A stretch of DNA of 64,000 nucleotides from Planctomycetota bacterium (GTDB taxonomy: Bacteria; Planctomycetota; Phycisphaerae; UBA1845): NCBI GenBank assembly GCA_016200265.1, contig JACQFE010000009.1, positions 62,001 through 126,000 on the forward strand, in the 5' to 3' direction. The notes under the pieces were generated by a model. That model saw only the letters and a program-made list of their open reading frames with translations, searched no databases and had not been told where the DNA came from. Of this stretch, positions 1 to 9,384 are shown piece after piece; positions within the stretch are counted from its first letter, which is position 1; each line of letters opens with the position of its first letter. The translations under genes and the position numbers were made by a program.

Positions 1-1538
1 TTCGGGAGCGCCGCGCTGATGACGTCGGTGAAGGTCGCGAGATTGAGACAAAGAGCGTCACTGTTAAGCCGGGCGGTGTGATCGAACCGCTTGTGTTCCA
101 GCGGGCGGCGGATCAGGTCGGTCGATATGTCTATACCGTTGAGGTCGAGCCGGTCGAGGATGAATCGATTGCGGACGACAACGCCCGTCAGACGACGGTC
201 AATGTGGTCGATTCAAAGACGAAAGTGCTCATCGTGGCCGGTGAGCCAAGCTGGGATTATCGCTTCGTCTCGACGCTTCTCACTCGCGATGAGACGGTGG
301 ATGTGGCCTGCTGGTTGCAATCCGCGGACATGAACGCGGTTCGCGACGGCGACATCTTCATCGATCATTTACCGGCCACGGCGGATGAGCTCTTCGCCTA
401 CGACGTGATCATTCTCATGGACCCGGAGAAGAGTGAATTTGATGCGAACTGGGCGGAGCTTGCTGATAAGTTCGTCTCGCAACATGGCGGGGGCTTGCTG
501 TATGCGGCGGCGCGGGCGCACGCGCCGGCGTTTCTGCGCGAGCAGCCTCTCAAGCCGATGTTTGACTTGCTTCCGGTCGTGTTCGATCCCGAAGCTGATC
601 TGGTGTTGAACCAGATTGGGCACTACCAGACGGCGCCGTCGCTGATCGAGTTTCCTCCGGCGGCATTCTCGCATCCAATCCTGCGACTTTCGGACGATCC
701 GGTGGCGAACAAGCTCGCCTGGCAGGGAATCGGTGACATCTATTGGCACTACCCGGTGCTGCGTGAAAAGCCGGTGGCGACGGTGCTGATGCGCGACGCG
801 GACCCGAAGATGCGCGGCAGCGGCGGGGGGCATGTGTTGGCGGCGGTGCAATTTGTCGGACCCGGGCGAAGCGCGTTTCTTGCATTTGATACTTCGTGGA
901 AATGGAGACGATTCACGGAAGAAATGTACGATCGCTTCTGGGTGCAGATGGTGCGATTTCTTTCGGAAGGGAAGCTGCTTGGCGGCAGTCGTCGCGGAAC
1001 GCTGACGGTGGAAAACGATCACCCGACGCTAGGCGAAACAATTGCTGTTTCGGCACGGCTTCTCGATGCGCAGTTTGAGCCGCTGAAGAGAGATCAGGTG
1101 GCGGCGCATTACGAGATCGCCGGCGAGCGGCGCGAGCTTTCGCTTGCGGCTCAGCCGGATCGACCCGGTTCTTTCGGAGGTCAGTTCGTTCCCGATCGAA
1201 CGGGGGCTTATCGAATCATGCTGACGATGCCGAGTTCCGGGGCTGCTGAGCCGGTTGAGCTGCAACATGAGTTACTGGTGACGCGGCCCAATCTCGAATT
1301 GTTACGCCCGCAGATGAATCGCGCGGAACTTGTGACGCTTGCGGAGCAATCCGCGGGCGGGAAATTCTGGGAAATTGACGAGGCAAACGGCATCCCTGAC
1401 GCAATCCCCGATCTGCACGAGGAGATACCGGTTCGCTCACGTCCGACAACTCTTTGGGACAACGGCGTTACGCTCGGCATTCTGGTCGCGTTGATGACTG
1501 TGGAATGGGCTGTCCGCAAGTGTAACCGACTTCTCTGA
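1..1538 (+). CDS. Planctomycete membrane protein with GATase-like module, C-terminal part (5' end outside window)
   Basis: The reading frame is open from base 3 with no start in view, so this is the last ~511 residues of a larger protein. A Rossmann/GATase1-like segment begins near the TKVLIVAGEPSWDYRF stretch and continues through a QHGGGLLYAAARAHAP segment, as in the large planctomycete proteins that combine a BatA/VWA-like N-terminus with a glutamine-amidotransferase-like domain. A beta-rich part follows, and one membrane helix (TLGILVALMTVEWAV) lies a few residues before the stop. The usual nucleophilic Cys of a true amidotransferase is not evident, so enzyme activity is unlikely; a cell-envelope role is inferred. 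The family call rests on remembered similarity of this layout. Confidence 0.6.
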   Translation, partial: RERRADDVGEGREIETKSVTVKPGGVIEPLVFQRAADQVGRYVYTVEVEPVEDESIADDNARQTTVNVVDSKTKVLIVAGEPSWDYRFVSTLLTRDETVDVACWLQSADMNAVRDGDIFIDHLPATADELFAYDVIILMDPEKSEFDANWAELADKFVSQHGGGLLYAAARAHAPAFLREQPLKPMFDLLPVVFDPEADLVLNQIGHYQTAPSLIEFPPAAFSHPILRLSDDPVANKLAWQGIGDIYWHYPVLREKPVATVLMRDADPKMRGSGGGHVLAAVQFVGPGRSAFLAFDTSWKWRRFTEEMYDRFWVQMVRFLSEGKLLGGSRRGTLTVENDHPTLGETIAVSARLLDAQFEPLKRDQVAAHYEIAGERRELSLAAQPDRPGSFGGQFVPDRTGAYRIMLTMPSSGAAEPVELQHELLVTRPNLELLRPQMNRAELVTLAEQSAGGKFWEIDEANGIPDAIPDLHEEIPVRSRPTTLWDNGVTLGILVALMTVEWAVRKCNRLL

Positions 1539-1648
1539 CAATGCAATACCTGCATTGACGCGATCATTCGCACCATCCAAATTCACATTGTGGTACATCC
1601 GATCGGTCCCTGACTTGTCAACACTGGTGCGGTTGAGACAATGGACGA

Positions 1649-2284
1649 ATGGAGATGAACGATCGACCCTTCGACTGGCGGGCATTCGGCGCGGCTCATC
1701 CTCGATACTTCAAGGCGGCGATCCTTGCAAAGAAGGCGCGCGCCAAAGTCGCCTTGATCCTGATGCTTTATTGCCTTGGCGAGGGAATTTGCAACTGGGA
1801 ACCTCCGCTTGATTTGCTTCATCCGAATTGGCTTGTTGTGATGGGGTTGATGCTTATGGCTATTGGTGCGGGCATTCGCATCGCCGCACACGGCCAACTC
1901 CGCAAGAAGCAGGAATTGGCCACGGACGGCGTCTATTCCATTTGCAGGCACCCGCTGTACCTGGGTTCGATCTTGATGGCGCTGGGGTTCTGTATCTTGT
2001 TCAACGACAGCGCGAATTATGCCTTCGCGGGCGCGTATTTTCTGCTGTTTTATCCCCTGACGATGGTTTGGGAAGAATTTCGGTTGGCCGAGCGTTATGG
2101 CGAAGCCCATGCAGCTTATCGTGCGACGACGCCGTTGTTGCTTCCGCTTGGCCGGTTTCGGGGTGGGGAGTTCCTTTGGGCTCAAGCACTTCGCAACGGC
2201 GGGAGCACGTTGTTGGTGGGAACCTGCGGGCTTTTGCTCTTCGCGATTGAGCAGGTACCGATCATGCATTGGTTGCGTCATTAA
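1649..2284 (+). CDS. Isoprenylcysteine carboxyl methyltransferase (ICMT)-like membrane methyltransferase
   Basis: This 211-residue protein has about four hydrophobic segments and ends with the ICMT/PEMT signature: GVYSICRHPLYLGSILMALG (the RHPxYxG cofactor loop), then VWEEFRLAERYGEAHAAY, where EExxL and the YxxY-like end complete the AdoMet site. The family uses S-adenosylmethionine to methylate lipid or protein carboxyl substrates in the membrane. Bacterial members rarely have a known substrate and none can be named here. The start is one of two close ATG codons (1649 or 1655) with no strong ribosome site. It lies 65 bp before the arn-type genes on the same strand, so co-transcription is possible but not shown. 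Confidence 0.75.
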   Translation: MEMNDRPFDWRAFGAAHPRYFKAAILAKKARAKVALILMLYCLGEGICNWEPPLDLLHPNWLVVMGLMLMAIGAGIRIAAHGQLRKKQELATDGVYSICRHPLYLGSILMALGFCILFNDSANYAFAGAYFLLFYPLTMVWEEFRLAERYGEAHAAYRATTPLLLPLGRFRGGEFLWAQALRNGGSTLLVGTCGLLLFAIEQVPIMHWLRH

Positions 2285-2349
2285 GCCGGATATTCGTTGA
2301 ATCCTGGCGGTAACGTGAAAGTGAATCGACGGTTCGCAGAGATTTGAAG

Positions 2350-4152
2350 ATGGAACAACCAATCACGGAGAACGCCTTACCAACCCAAAGCCGCAACGGC
2401 GGCACATTTTCCTTTCTTGTTCTTCTCGCGGCAGCGTTCGTATTGCTGGTCGTGGGCCTGAGTGTGCGTGGACTGTGGCATTCCGAAGGCCGATGGGCGG
2501 AAATCAGCCGGACGATGCTCAACACCGGCGACTATTTCCATCCTCGATTGGGGGTTGAGCCGTATTTCGACAAGCCGCTCCTTTCGTATTGGATCGTTTG
2601 CCTTTCCGCCGTCGTGACAAAGGCTTTGGGGTTGGCTGATGGCCTTAATGAATTTTCGGTTCGACTTCCCAGCGCGCTGGCGGGGATTGTGGCGATCGCA
2701 TCCGTTGTTTCCCTCGGTCGTGGTCTTTGGTCAGCGTCGGCAGGTCGGGTGGCGGGTTGGATCCTCCTGACGACCTATGGCTTCTTGTTCTGGTCACGAA
2801 CGGCGACGTCGGAAGCGCAGAACATGGCCGTCGTGGTTCTGGCGCTGGCGTGGTATTGGTCGCGGCGTGAGCGGGCGGGGTTCGGCTCGTTTCTTGCCTT
2901 TTATGTGATCATTTTTCTTGGTGCGATGATGAAGGGGCTGCCGGCGGTCATCCTGCCGGTGCTCGCGGTCTTTGTCGATGTGGTGCTGAATCGGCGTTGG
3001 GCCTCCGTTTTGAAGATATCCAATTTTCTTGCGTTAGTGGCCGGTCTGGCAATTTACTTCGCTCCATTTCTTATTGCATCCGCGACGGCCACCGGCGATT
3101 ACAGTGCTAACGGCCTGGCACTCGTCGTCCAGGAGAATTTCAAGCGATACGTTGATCCGTTTGATCATACAGGTCCAGTGTATCTCTATTTGTATTACCT
3201 TCCACTCCTTCTGTTGCCCTGGACGCCGCTTTTCGTTGCGGCGATCGTTCACGCGCTGGCTCGCTGGCGGGAGGTCGATCGAAACGGGCGCTGGCTTTTG
3301 ATTTCGATCGCCATGATGTTCGTTTTTTTTACTGTTCCGGGGTCGCGGCGCGGTTACTACATCTTGCCGCTTGTACCGCTTTGTTCGCTGTTTACAGCCG
3401 GGTTTCTGGTTCAGGTCCGAACGGAATCTGCTGCGACCGCACGGCTCCATGGCTTTCGCACCTTCTGGTGGTTTCTGGCGATTACGGGGTTGTTTGAAAT
3501 GCTCGCGCCGGTCGTCGTTCCGTTGGCCCGTGAAGTGATCGGGTCTGACGTGGCGCGTGTGGTGCTTACGGCAATGCCGCACGAGCTGTTGACCGCGATG
3601 GGAATCATCGGGGCGGCGAGTCTCATTCTCTCAGCTGCGATGATGATCACGAATTGGCGTTTGCGGGGAGTGCTTGCGTGGAGTCGTCCGGCGTTTGCGA
3701 TCGCGACGGCCGTCGTGGTAATGGGCGGATTTTTCGGCTGGCAAAACGGATTGCTCGAGCCGTTTCGCACGGAGAAGGCGTTCGTGCAGCAGGTTGCGGC
3801 GCGGACCGCTGAGTTTGCGCCCGAAGAATTCGCATTCTATCATCGTGGGTCGGCGAATGTGTATTTCTATCTGAACACTCCGAATTCGGGTCAGTTGCTT
3901 CGAGAGCCCGATGAAGTGCGCGAATTTTTCGCCAATCCCAAGCGGCGCGTGCTGTTTTCCGAGCGGCGTTATATCCCGGATATTGAGCGTTATCTCACAT
4001 CATCGGGGAGCGGTTCCGCGTTTCGGCTGGGTCCGCCGGACGTCGTGGAAGCGTTACTCCCATGGGAGAAAACACCGGACAAGCAGGACTGGGTCGCGTG
4101 GTTCCTAAAGGAATCTTCAAAGGGAGAATCGCCGCAAGCGGCCAAGGACTAA
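2350..4152 (+). CDS. ArnT-like GT39/GT-C glycosyltransferase (first copy)
   Basis: A 600-residue polytopic membrane protein of the ArnT/PMT type. After the first membrane helix it has LWHSEGRWAEISRTML, then a YFDKPLLSYWI segment; these match the periplasmic loop of E. coli ArnT (DETRYAEISREML and YFEKP). The acidic residue after the aspartate position is kept (E), while the Asp itself is Ser. About ten further hydrophobic segments and a soluble C-terminal domain follow. ArnT moves 4-amino-4-deoxy-L-arabinose from undecaprenyl phosphate to lipid A on the outer face of the inner membrane. arnB begins 3 bp downstream with its ribosome site inside this gene, so the two are probably coupled. A TTG at 2344 is an alternative start. 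Acceptor specificity cannot be told from sequence. Confidence 0.8.
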   Translation: MEQPITENALPTQSRNGGTFSFLVLLAAAFVLLVVGLSVRGLWHSEGRWAEISRTMLNTGDYFHPRLGVEPYFDKPLLSYWIVCLSAVVTKALGLADGLNEFSVRLPSALAGIVAIASVVSLGRGLWSASAGRVAGWILLTTYGFLFWSRTATSEAQNMAVVVLALAWYWSRRERAGFGSFLAFYVIIFLGAMMKGLPAVILPVLAVFVDVVLNRRWASVLKISNFLALVAGLAIYFAPFLIASATATGDYSANGLALVVQENFKRYVDPFDHTGPVYLYLYYLPLLLLPWTPLFVAAIVHALARWREVDRNGRWLLISIAMMFVFFTVPGSRRGYYILPLVPLCSLFTAGFLVQVRTESAATARLHGFRTFWWFLAITGLFEMLAPVVVPLAREVIGSDVARVVLTAMPHELLTAMGIIGAASLILSAAMMITNWRLRGVLAWSRPAFAIATAVVVMGGFFGWQNGLLEPFRTEKAFVQQVAARTAEFAPEEFAFYHRGSANVYFYLNTPNSGQLLREPDEVREFFANPKRRVLFSERRYIPDIERYLTSSGSGSAFRLGPPDVVEALLPWEKTPDKQDWVAWFLKESSKGESPQAAKD

Positions 4153-4155
4153 TTG

Positions 4156-5358
4156 ATGCGCAGCGAGTTTCTCCCCTTTTCGCGACCTTCGATCACCGAC
4201 GCGGACATTGCGGCTGTGGTTGATGTGTTGCGCTCGCGATGGATCACGACGGGTCCGAAAGCCGCGGAGTTTGAGCGGAAATTCGCGGAGTATTTGATCG
4301 GCGGGCAAGCCGGGAGTGCATCGAAGAGCGGCGGGTCGGAAATTCAGGCGATCGCGATGGCATCGGCCACCGGGGCGATGCACGTCATGCTCAAGGCTCT
4401 GGACATTGGCCCGGGCGACGAAGTCATCACGCCATCGTTGACCTGGGTTTCCACGATCAATCTCATCGTACTCGCGGGTGCGACGCCGGTGTTCGTGGAT
4501 GTTGACCGCGACACGCTGATGGTCTCGCCGAGTGCCATCGAAGCGGCCGTGACTCCAAGAACAAAGGTAGTCATTCCCGTGCATTATGCCGGGGCGGCCG
4601 CGGACATCGGTCCGATGCGTCAATTCTGCGAGAAACGAGGCATCGCGCTGGTGGAAGATGCGGCGCACGCGCTGGGCACGGAATATCACGGCGAGCGAAT
4701 CGGCAATCGTGGCATCACTGTGTTTTCATTCCATCCGATCAAGAACATCACCACGGGCGAGGGTGGAATGGTGTGCTGCGAAGATGAATCGCTTGCGAAT
4801 CGAGTGCGACGACTGAAGTTTCACGGTTTGGGTGTTGACGCATTCGATCGGCAGATGCAGGGTCGATCGCCGCAGGCGGAAACAATCGAGCCGGGTTACA
4901 AATACAATATGCCTGATATGTCGGCGGCGCTGGGCCTGAGCCAAATGGCTCGCGTTGACGAAATGAACAAACGCCGCGGCGACCTAGCGATGTACTATCG
5001 AAAGAAGCTCGCGGACGTCGAAGAAGTTGCGCCATTGGCCGATCCGCCGTATCCAATGAAACATTCGTGGCACTTGTTTATCGTGCGGGTGACGGGCGGT
5101 CGCAGCGGCATCACGCGCGAGGACTTCATGGAAGCCCTGAAAAAGCGGAACATTGGGACAGGCATTCATTTCCGCGCCGCGCACATGCACAAGTACTATG
5201 TCGAGACGATGGGGATGCGCCGCGGAATGCTGCCCAATACCGAATGGAACTCGGATCGCATCTGCTCGCTGCCGCTGTTTCCGGATATGACGCAGGCCGA
5301 TGTGGATGACGTCGTCGCCGCGATCAAAGACGTTTTTGCGAACCCGAAAGCACGATGA
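4156..5358 (+). CDS. arnB: UDP-Ara4O aminotransferase (ArnB)
   Basis: A 400-residue PLP-dependent DegT/DnrJ/EryC1/StrS aminotransferase that closely follows E. coli Arn[11 protein letters not shown] at the N-terminus, [62 protein letters not shown] and [19 protein letters not shown] at the end. The internal aldimine lysine is K196 in SFHPIKNIT. The enzyme adds the 4-amino group to UDP-4-keto-arabinose using glutamate. A Ser/Gly-rich insertion of about 15 residues near position 50-64 is absent from the E. coli enzyme. AAGGA at 4144-4148 favours the ATG at 4156 over the TTG at 4153. The 3' end overlaps arnC by 4 bp (ATGA). Confidence 0.95.
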   Translation: MRSEFLPFSRPSITDADIAAVVDVLRSRWITTGPKAAEFERKFAEYLIGGQAGSASKSGGSEIQAIAMASATGAMHVMLKALDIGPGDEVITPSLTWVSTINLIVLAGATPVFVDVDRDTLMVSPSAIEAAVTPRTKVVIPVHYAGAAADIGPMRQFCEKRGIALVEDAAHALGTEYHGERIGNRGITVFSFHPIKNITTGEGGMVCCEDESLANRVRRLKFHGLGVDAFDRQMQGRSPQAETIEPGYKYNMPDMSAALGLSQMARVDEMNKRRGDLAMYYRKKLADVEEVAPLADPPYPMKHSWHLFIVRVTGGRSGITREDFMEALKKRNIGTGIHFRAAHMHKYYVETMGMRRGMLPNTEWNSDRICSLPLFPDMTQADVDDVVAAIKDVFANPKAR

Positions 5359-6419
5359 AAGCTCCGATCATGACCGCAGCGAAATCCGTTTCCGTTGTCA
5401 TTCCGGTCTTCAACGAGGCCGCCAACCTCGGTGAGCTGATTCCGCGATGCCTTCGGGCGTGCGCTGAACTCGGTTCGGCGTTCGAGATCATTTTGGTGGA
5501 TGACGGCAGCAGTGATGGTTCGGCGAAAATGATCAGCGAGGCCGTTGAGCGACATCCGGGGGCTGTGATCGGCGTGCTGCTCAATCGTAATTATGGTCAA
5601 CATGCGGCCGTCTTTGCGGGATTGGCGGAATCGACGGGGAGTATTGTAGTCACGCTCGATGCGGATTTGCAGAACCCGCCCGAGGAGATTTCGCGCGTCG
5701 TTAAGAAAATCGAAGAAGGCTTTGATGTGGTGGGCACGGTGCGTGCGGATCGACGCGATTCGGGATTTCGCAAGCTGAGCTCGCGCCTCGTGAATGCGGC
5801 GGTGCGGCGGGCGACGGGCGTCATGATGCACGATTATGGATGTATGTTGCGGGCCTACGATCGTCGCGTCGTGGACGCGATGATGCAGTGCCACGAACAT
5901 AGCACTTTTATTCCCATTCTTGCGAATTATTTCGCGAGCCGACCGACGGAAATTACTGTTTCGCACAATGCCCGCGCGGCCGGCGATTCGAAATACGGAT
6001 TGTGGAAATTGATCAATTTGCAGTTTGACCTGCTCACAAGCATGACGACGATGCCTCTTCGCATTTTGAGCGTAATGGGCGGGGCGATGGCGGCACTGGG
6101 CGTGGGATTCGGTGTCTTCATTTTCGTGATGCGAGAGTTGTACGGCTCGGAATGGGCGGCCCAGGGTGTGTTCACGCTGTTCGCGATTCTTTTTGTGTTT
6201 ATCGGGATTCAATTCGTTGGTATGGGGCTGCTTGGCGAGTATATTGGGCGGATCTATCACGACGTGAGGGCTCGGCCAAGATATTGCGTGGAGCGGATTG
6301 TGGGGCGAGAAGCGAATTCAATGTTGCCGGGGCGCGGGACGGCTTCTGGCGAAAGTTCGGGGGCGACGGTCACGGTGACAAAAGAGCGCATATCCGCTCC
6401 AAGCGAGGCGATTCGATGA
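5355..6419 (+). CDS. arnC: Undecaprenyl-phosphate Ara4FN transferase (ArnC)
   Basis: A 354-residue GT2 enzyme with a DPM-like layout. The catalytic domain shows [23 protein letters not shown] and the metal-binding DAD in [13 protein letters not shown], followed by the ArnC-type [14 protein letters not shown] and [16 protein letters not shown] stretches. Two membrane helices sit near the C-terminus (around residues 240-300), followed by [15 protein letters not shown]. ArnC transfers 4-deoxy-4-formamido-L-arabinose from UDP to undecaprenyl phosphate at the inner face of the inner membrane. It overlaps arnB at its start and arnA at its end by ATGA, indicating translational coupling. The C-terminal ~35 residues after the last conserved block are variable. 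Confidence 0.93.
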   Translation: MKAPIMTAAKSVSVVIPVFNEAANLGELIPRCLRACAELGSAFEIILVDDGSSDGSAKMISEAVERHPGAVIGVLLNRNYGQHAAVFAGLAESTGSIVVTLDADLQNPPEEISRVVKKIEEGFDVVGTVRADRRDSGFRKLSSRLVNAAVRRATGVMMHDYGCMLRAYDRRVVDAMMQCHEHSTFIPILANYFASRPTEITVSHNARAAGDSKYGLWKLINLQFDLLTSMTTMPLRILSVMGGAMAALGVGFGVFIFVMRELYGSEWAAQGVFTLFAILFVFIGIQFVGMGLLGEYIGRIYHDVRARPRYCVERIVGREANSMLPGRGTASGESSGATVTVTKERISAPSEAIR

Positions 6420-8521
6420 AGTGCGTTGTACTGGGGTATCACAATTTCGGTTGCACGGGGATCGAGGCCTTGCTGCGCTGCGGCTTCGAGGTTGCGGCCG
6501 TCTTCACGCATAAGGATGATCCGAATGAGAATCTGTGGTTCGGTTCGGTGGCGGAGCTTGCGGCGAGCAAGGGAATTCCGGTGTTCGCGCCGGAGAACAT
6601 CAATCATCCGCTTTGGGTGAAACGAATTCGCGAGTTGAGGCCGGACGTCTTGTTTTCATTTTTCTATCGCGATCTGGTGAAACCCGCGATCTTGAACATT
6701 CCGGCGCAAGGCTGCCTGAATCTGCACGCGTCGCTGCTGCCGAAATATCGCGGTCGATGCCCGATCAATTGGGTGATGGTCAATGGCGAGTCGGAGACGG
6801 GCGTCACGCTGCATCACATGACGCCGAAGGCTGACGACGGCGATATTGTCGCACAGCGAAAAATCACGATCGAGAAAGAGGATACGGCCCGGACATTGCA
6901 TGAACGGTCGTGTCAGATTGCCGGGGCGATGCTCGACGAAGTGCTGCCGTTGATTGCAAGAGGAAAGGGGCCGCGCACTCCTCAGGATCATACCAAGGCG
7001 ACTTATTTCGGTGGACGGCGGCCTGTGGATGGTGAAATCGACTGGTCGCGTTCGGCGACGGAAGTTCGAAACCTTGTTCGTGCTGTGACTCGACCTTATC
7101 CCGGGGCGTTCAGTTTTGTCGCGGACCGCAAGTGCCTGTTGTGGTCGATGACCGAAGTTGATGCACCACGAGGACAGCGGGTGACCGGCGTCGTGGTTTC
7201 GACGAATCCGCTGGTCGTAACGTGTGGGAAGAATGCCGTTCGCGTTGACTTCGCACAAGTCGAGGACGGAGTTCATACGACCGGGGCGCAACTGGCTGCC
7301 AACTTAAACCTGGTCATGGGCATGAGCTTCGGACCTCGCGTTGATCGACGCCATGAAGCTCGCCGCAAGACGCATGTGCTTGTTCTCGGTGTGAATGGCT
7401 TCATCGGCAACGCCCTGAGCGAGCGGCTCTTGCGTGATGACAAGTACGAAGTCCATGGGATGGATCTGCGGGCCGATCATATCGGTCATCTTCTTGGCCG
7501 GCCCGGTTTTCATTTTGAAGAGGGCGACATTTCCATCCATCGTGAATGGCTGGAATATCACATCAAGAAGTGCGACGTGGTATTGCCGCTCGTGGCGATT
7601 GCGACGCCGATTGAATACGTTCGCAATCCGATCCGCGTGTTCGAGCTGGATTTCGAAGAGAATCTTCGCGTGGTCCGCCACTGCGTGAAATATAAAAAGC
7701 GCCTAATCTTTCCATCGACATCTGAAGTTTACGGCATGTGCGACGAGGAGGAATTCGACGAGGACAATTCCAAACTCGTGCTCGGGCCGATCCGCATGCA
7801 GCGATGGATTTATTCCTGCTGCAAGCAGCTTCTCGACCGCGTGATCTGGGCCTACGGCCAAAAGGAAGGATTGCGATTCAGTCTGTTTCGTCCGTTCAAC
7901 TGGATCGGCCCGAAGTTGGATAGCCTGAGCTCGGCGCGGATCGGCAGCTCGCGGGCGATCACACAAATGATCTTGAATCTTGTGGAGGGTCAGCCGATTC
8001 GGCTGATCGACGGTGGGGCGCAGAAGCGGTGCTTCACCGACGTGTCGGAGGGCGTCGAGTGCCTGCATCGAATCATCGAAAACAAGGATCATGAGTGCGA
8101 GGGACGAATTTTCAACATCGGAAATCCGGAGAATGAATCGAGCATCAAGGAGTTGGCCGGAATGCTCGTGGTGAAATTTGAGCAGCATCCGCTGCGCTCG
8201 CAGTTTCCACCGTTCGCGGGATTTTTGGAGCTGGAAAGCGAATCCTACTACGGCGTCGGATATCAGGACGTGCAGCATCGCCGGCCTAGCATTCGAAACG
8301 CGCAGAAGCACTTGAACTGGACGCCGAAAATCCCGCTGGAGGATTCGGTCGGAACCACGCTTGATTTTTTCCTTCGCGAATATGTTGCGGCGGAAGACAA
8401 GGAGCAGGCGATCGTCCAGAAGTCCGCGCCCGTGTTGAAGACCAAACCATCACTCATTCCCAACAAGCGCACGGCGCGAAAGGCGCCATCCCATGCGAAT
8501 CGGACTCCGCGTCGACGTTGA
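6416..8521 (+). CDS. arnA: Bifunctional UDP-Ara4N formyltransferase / UDP-glucuronate decarboxylase (ArnA)
   Basis: A 701-residue two-domain enzyme that follows E. coli ArnA over its whole length. The formyltransferase half (1-~305) keeps the catalytic N102, H104 ([14 protein letters not shown]) and D140 (KADDGD). The decarboxylase half opens with the NAD site [10 protein letters not shown] near 324 and has STSEVYG with S436/E437, which correspond to E. coli S433/E434; the HRRPSIRNA segment holds the catalytic Arg equivalent to R619. It converts UDP-glucuronate to UDP-4-keto-arabinose and formylates UDP-Ara4N. The start at 6416 overlaps arnC by ATGA; no upstream start is needed. A basic tail of about 40 residues rich in Lys, Arg and Pro extends past the E. 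coli end and overlaps arnD by 29 bp. Confidence 0.95.
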   Translation: MKCVVLGYHNFGCTGIEALLRCGFEVAAVFTHKDDPNENLWFGSVAELAASKGIPVFAPENINHPLWVKRIRELRPDVLFSFFYRDLVKPAILNIPAQGCLNLHASLLPKYRGRCPINWVMVNGESETGVTLHHMTPKADDGDIVAQRKITIEKEDTARTLHERSCQIAGAMLDEVLPLIARGKGPRTPQDHTKATYFGGRRPVDGEIDWSRSATEVRNLVRAVTRPYPGAFSFVADRKCLLWSMTEVDAPRGQRVTGVVVSTNPLVVTCGKNAVRVDFAQVEDGVHTTGAQLAANLNLVMGMSFGPRVDRRHEARRKTHVLVLGVNGFIGNALSERLLRDDKYEVHGMDLRADHIGHLLGRPGFHFEEGDISIHREWLEYHIKKCDVVLPLVAIATPIEYVRNPIRVFELDFEENLRVVRHCVKYKKRLIFPSTSEVYGMCDEEEFDEDNSKLVLGPIRMQRWIYSCCKQLLDRVIWAYGQKEGLRFSLFRPFNWIGPKLDSLSSARIGSSRAITQMILNLVEGQPIRLIDGGAQKRCFTDVSEGVECLHRIIENKDHECEGRIFNIGNPENESSIKELAGMLVVKFEQHPLRSQFPPFAGFLELESESYYGVGYQDVQHRRPSIRNAQKHLNWTPKIPLEDSVGTTLDFFLREYVAAEDKEQAIVQKSAPVLKTKPSLIPNKRTARKAPSHANRTPRRR

Positions 8522-9377
8522 CACTTTTCGCGGAACGAAGCTCGGCGTGCCCAATTTGCTTCGATTGCTCAAAGAGCATGACGCGAAGGCGAGCTTTTTT
8601 TTCTCGGTCGGCCCGGACAACATGGGTCGGCATTTGTGGCGACTGGTCAAGCCGAAATTTCTCGCCAAAATGCTAAGGTCCCGGGCGGCGAAGCTGTACG
8701 GCTGGGACATTTTGCTTCGCGGCGTGTTCTGGCCCGGTCCGATGATCGGCGAACGCCTTGGCGACATCATTCGCGCCACGGCGGATGCCGGACACGAAGT
8801 GGGCTTGCACGCATGGGATCATCACGCCTGGCAGTCGCGACTCGATCGAATGAACGCGAGAGAAATCGAAGAGGCCCTTTCGAAGGGCGTCGGAGTTCTG
8901 GAACGCACCCTTGGGGTTGCGCCGACGTGCTCGGCCGCGCCGTCGTGGAAATGCGACGATGGTGTGCTCCTTGCAAAGGAGAAGTTCCCGTTTCGCTACA
9001 ACAGCGATTGTCGCGGCTCGTCCGTTTTCAGGCCGCAAGTGAACGGAATGACTCTCTCCCAGCCGCAGATTCCGACGGATCTTCCGACGTACGATGAAAT
9101 CGTCGGCTGCGACGGAGTGACGGACGAGAATTACAACGCGCACATGATTTCGCTTTTCCGTCGGGATGGGCTGAACGTCCTGACGATCCACGCGGAGGTG
9201 GAAGGGATCGCGCTGGCGGAGTTGTTCAATTCATTCTTAACTTCCGCAACGAATCAAGGGATGGAATTTGTTCCGCTGGGTGAGCTTCTTCCGCATAGCG
9301 ATTCGATTCCGCCCGGTCGCGTGGGACGATCGGAAATTGCGGGTCGGGAAGGTTGGATCGCTCGCCAGGTTTTGTAG
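8493..9377 (+). CDS. arnD: 4-deoxy-4-formamido-L-arabinose-phosphoundecaprenol deformylase (ArnD)
   Basis: A 294-residue NodB-type carbohydrate esterase. It begins with [16 protein letters not shown] and keeps the ArnD blocks [40 protein letters not shown], the RYNSDCRG segment, LTIHAEVEG and the C-terminal [10 protein letters not shown]. Metal-binding residues of the fold are expected in the VDVD and HAWDHH motifs. ArnD removes the formyl group from undecaprenyl-phosphate-Ara4FN before the lipid is flipped. It starts inside the 3' end of arnA (29 bp overlap), and the second arnT-like gene follows 7 bp after the stop, so it is an interior gene of the operon. Confidence 0.94.
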   Translation: MRIGLRVDVDTFRGTKLGVPNLLRLLKEHDAKASFFFSVGPDNMGRHLWRLVKPKFLAKMLRSRAAKLYGWDILLRGVFWPGPMIGERLGDIIRATADAGHEVGLHAWDHHAWQSRLDRMNAREIEEALSKGVGVLERTLGVAPTCSAAPSWKCDDGVLLAKEKFPFRYNSDCRGSSVFRPQVNGMTLSQPQIPTDLPTYDEIVGCDGVTDENYNAHMISLFRRDGLNVLTIHAEVEGIALAELFNSFLTSATNQGMEFVPLGELLPHSDSIPPGRVGRSEIAGREGWIARQVL

Positions 9378-9384
9378 AACTGCC

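Noticed and set aside
1583-2362. Minus-strand frame opposite the ICMT-like gene
   Set aside because: Arg/Gln-rich composition typical of an antisense shadow; the + strand frame has the ICMT signature.
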